This document shows, piece after piece, positions 12,663 through 13,297 of a DNA stretch of 13,297 bases; within the stretch, counting starts at the first letter, position 1, and every line of letters begins with the position of its first letter. Location of the stretch: contig CAYNFH010000182.1 of the NCBI GenBank assembly GCA_964396385.1, forward strand, positions 1 through 13,297. Direction: 5' to 3'. The notes below the pieces were generated by a model. It had not been told where the DNA came from. It saw only the letters and a list, made by a program, of their open reading frames with translations, and made no database searches. The position numbers and the translations under genes were made by a program. Source of the stretch: CAYNFH01 sp964396385 (GTDB lineage Bacteria; Armatimonadota; Chthonomonadetes; Chthonomonadales; CAJBBX01).

Positions 12663-13297
12663 TTCCGGTCCCCGGTACACTCTGCCGCTTTTCATCACCA
12701 AGCGGACCTTTCGCAGCGCGTGGATGTCCTGGGTAGGGTCGCCGTCTACCGCAAGGAGGTCCGCCAGCAGTCCCGGTCGGATAGCGCCGAGCCGGTCCTC
12801 CAGGTGCAGTACCCGCGCGCTCACCGATGTGGCGGAGCGGAGCACGTCCAGCGGCGCCATGCCGTACTCCACCATCATCTCCAGCTCCCGCGCGTTGTCG
12901 CCATGCGCGAACACCCCCACGTCGCTCCCCGCGATGATGGTCACTCCCGCCTCCAGCGCCGCGCGGAAGCTGGCTCGCTTGGCCGCAACCCGTGGCGGCT
13001 CCGGCTCCTGGCCCTTGCGCCACCCCCGGTACTGTGAGATGGCGTCACCCGCTGCCAGGGTGGGGCAGAGCGCCGCGCCCCGCTCCTTCATGAGCCCGAA
13101 CACCTCCAGGTCACCCTCGTCCCCATGCTCCACCGTCTCCACCCCTGCCAGCGTGGAGCGCTTGATCCCCTCCCGCGTGGTGGCGTGGGCGGAGACCGGG
13201 CAGCCGGCGGAGCGCGCCGTCTCCACGATGAACCGGAGCTCCTCCATGGAGAAGCTGGGCCGCGCTTCGCCGGAGGGACCCCCGCGATAGTCCGCGT
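12660..13297 (-). CDS. Imidazolonepropionase-like amidohydrolase, C-terminal part (5' end outside window)
   Basis: The frame is open from the right edge (base 13297) to a TAA at 12660-12662 and encodes about 212 residues of a metal-dependent amidohydrolase (imidazolonepropionase/prolidase-like, COG1228 style). Visible blocks, in order: GGPSGEARPSFSMEELRFIVE leading to the barrel strand PVSAHATT (metal histidine), VETVEHGDEGD (second histidine), ALCPTLAAGD, then IIAGSDVGVFAHGDN with the conserved catalytic aspartate, and the ending RLGAIRPGLLADLLAVDGDP. The N-terminal HxH metal pair must lie outside the window. An internal ATG at 13247 should not be taken as the start because conserved sequence continues upstream. 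No signal peptide can be judged. Substrates of this family range from imidazolone propionate to dipeptides and organophosphates, so none is assigned. The gene's stop touches a CACGAAG repeat. Confidence 0.93.
   Translation of the reverse strand, partial: ADYRGGPSGEARPSFSMEELRFIVETARSAGCPVSAHATTREGIKRSTLAGVETVEHGDEGDLEVFGLMKERGAALCPTLAAGDAISQYRGWRKGQEPEPPRVAAKRASFRAALEAGVTIIAGSDVGVFAHGDNARELEMMVEYGMAPLDVLRSATSVSARVLHLEDRLGAIRPGLLADLLAVDGDPTQDIHALRKVRLVMKSGRVYRGPE

Overview
The window is high-GC bacterial DNA holding twelve supported protein genes: eleven clear ones and one less well-defined secreted propeller. Genes at both edges are cut by the window ends. There are no rRNA, tRNA, CRISPR, transposase or phage genes. 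Signal peptides, a periplasmic-type c-heme motif, strong Shine-Dalgarno sites and frequent GTG or overlapping starts point to a free-living, diderm-like heterotroph. Paired Gfo/Idh/MocA oxidoreductases, a DUF4832-type protein, a 'copper amine oxidase N-terminal' stalk domain and an ankyrin/squalene-cyclase-fold protein suggest Armatimonadota, with Planctomycetota, Acidobacteriota or Chloroflexota as alternatives. This placement is an inference from gene content only.

Layout. (1) 1-2980, plus strand: the end of signal peptidase I (lepB), then N-acetylglucosamine-6-phosphate deacetylase (nagA) and an overlapping Gfo/Idh/MocA oxidoreductase. (2) 3107-3757, minus: a transglutaminase-like cysteine protein, divergent from (3) 3835-5190, plus: a DUF4832-type putative glycoside hydrolase, which converges on (4) 5335-6402, minus: a second Gfo/Idh/MocA oxidoreductase. 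(5) 6646-8589, plus: an exported protein combining ankyrin repeats, a CxxCH heme-c motif and a squalene-cyclase-like barrel. (6) 8711-9460, minus: a TIM-barrel amidohydrolase; 9604-9909, minus: a small exported His-rich protein followed by a perfect 20-bp terminator-like stem. (7) 10000-12428, plus: a likely operon of a YceI-family protein, a secreted stalk-domain protein and a secreted beta-propeller. (8) 12660-right edge, minus: an imidazolonepropionase-like amidohydrolase.

The left half reads as a carbohydrate neighbourhood: amino-sugar deacetylation (nagA), NAD(P)-linked sugar oxidation (two Gfo/Idh enzymes) and a possible glycosidase. The right half is mostly exported proteins of unknown role plus two amidohydrolases.

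The most distinctive feature is the non-coding structure. Every convergent gene junction in the window (2981-3106, 5191-5334, 8590-8710, 12429-12659) carries palindromic repeat material. Two junctions carry homologous copies of one roughly 90-100 bp hairpin element in opposite orientations. There are also several short tandem repeats with 7-9 bp periods. One 8-bp unit (CACCYGAA) occurs both in an intergenic region and inside nagA, and a 7-bp unit (TCACGAC) lies inside the start of the next gene, so the repeats seem to enter coding sequence. The best protein-level candidate for an undescribed system is the ankyrin/CxxCH/squalene-cyclase-fold protein.
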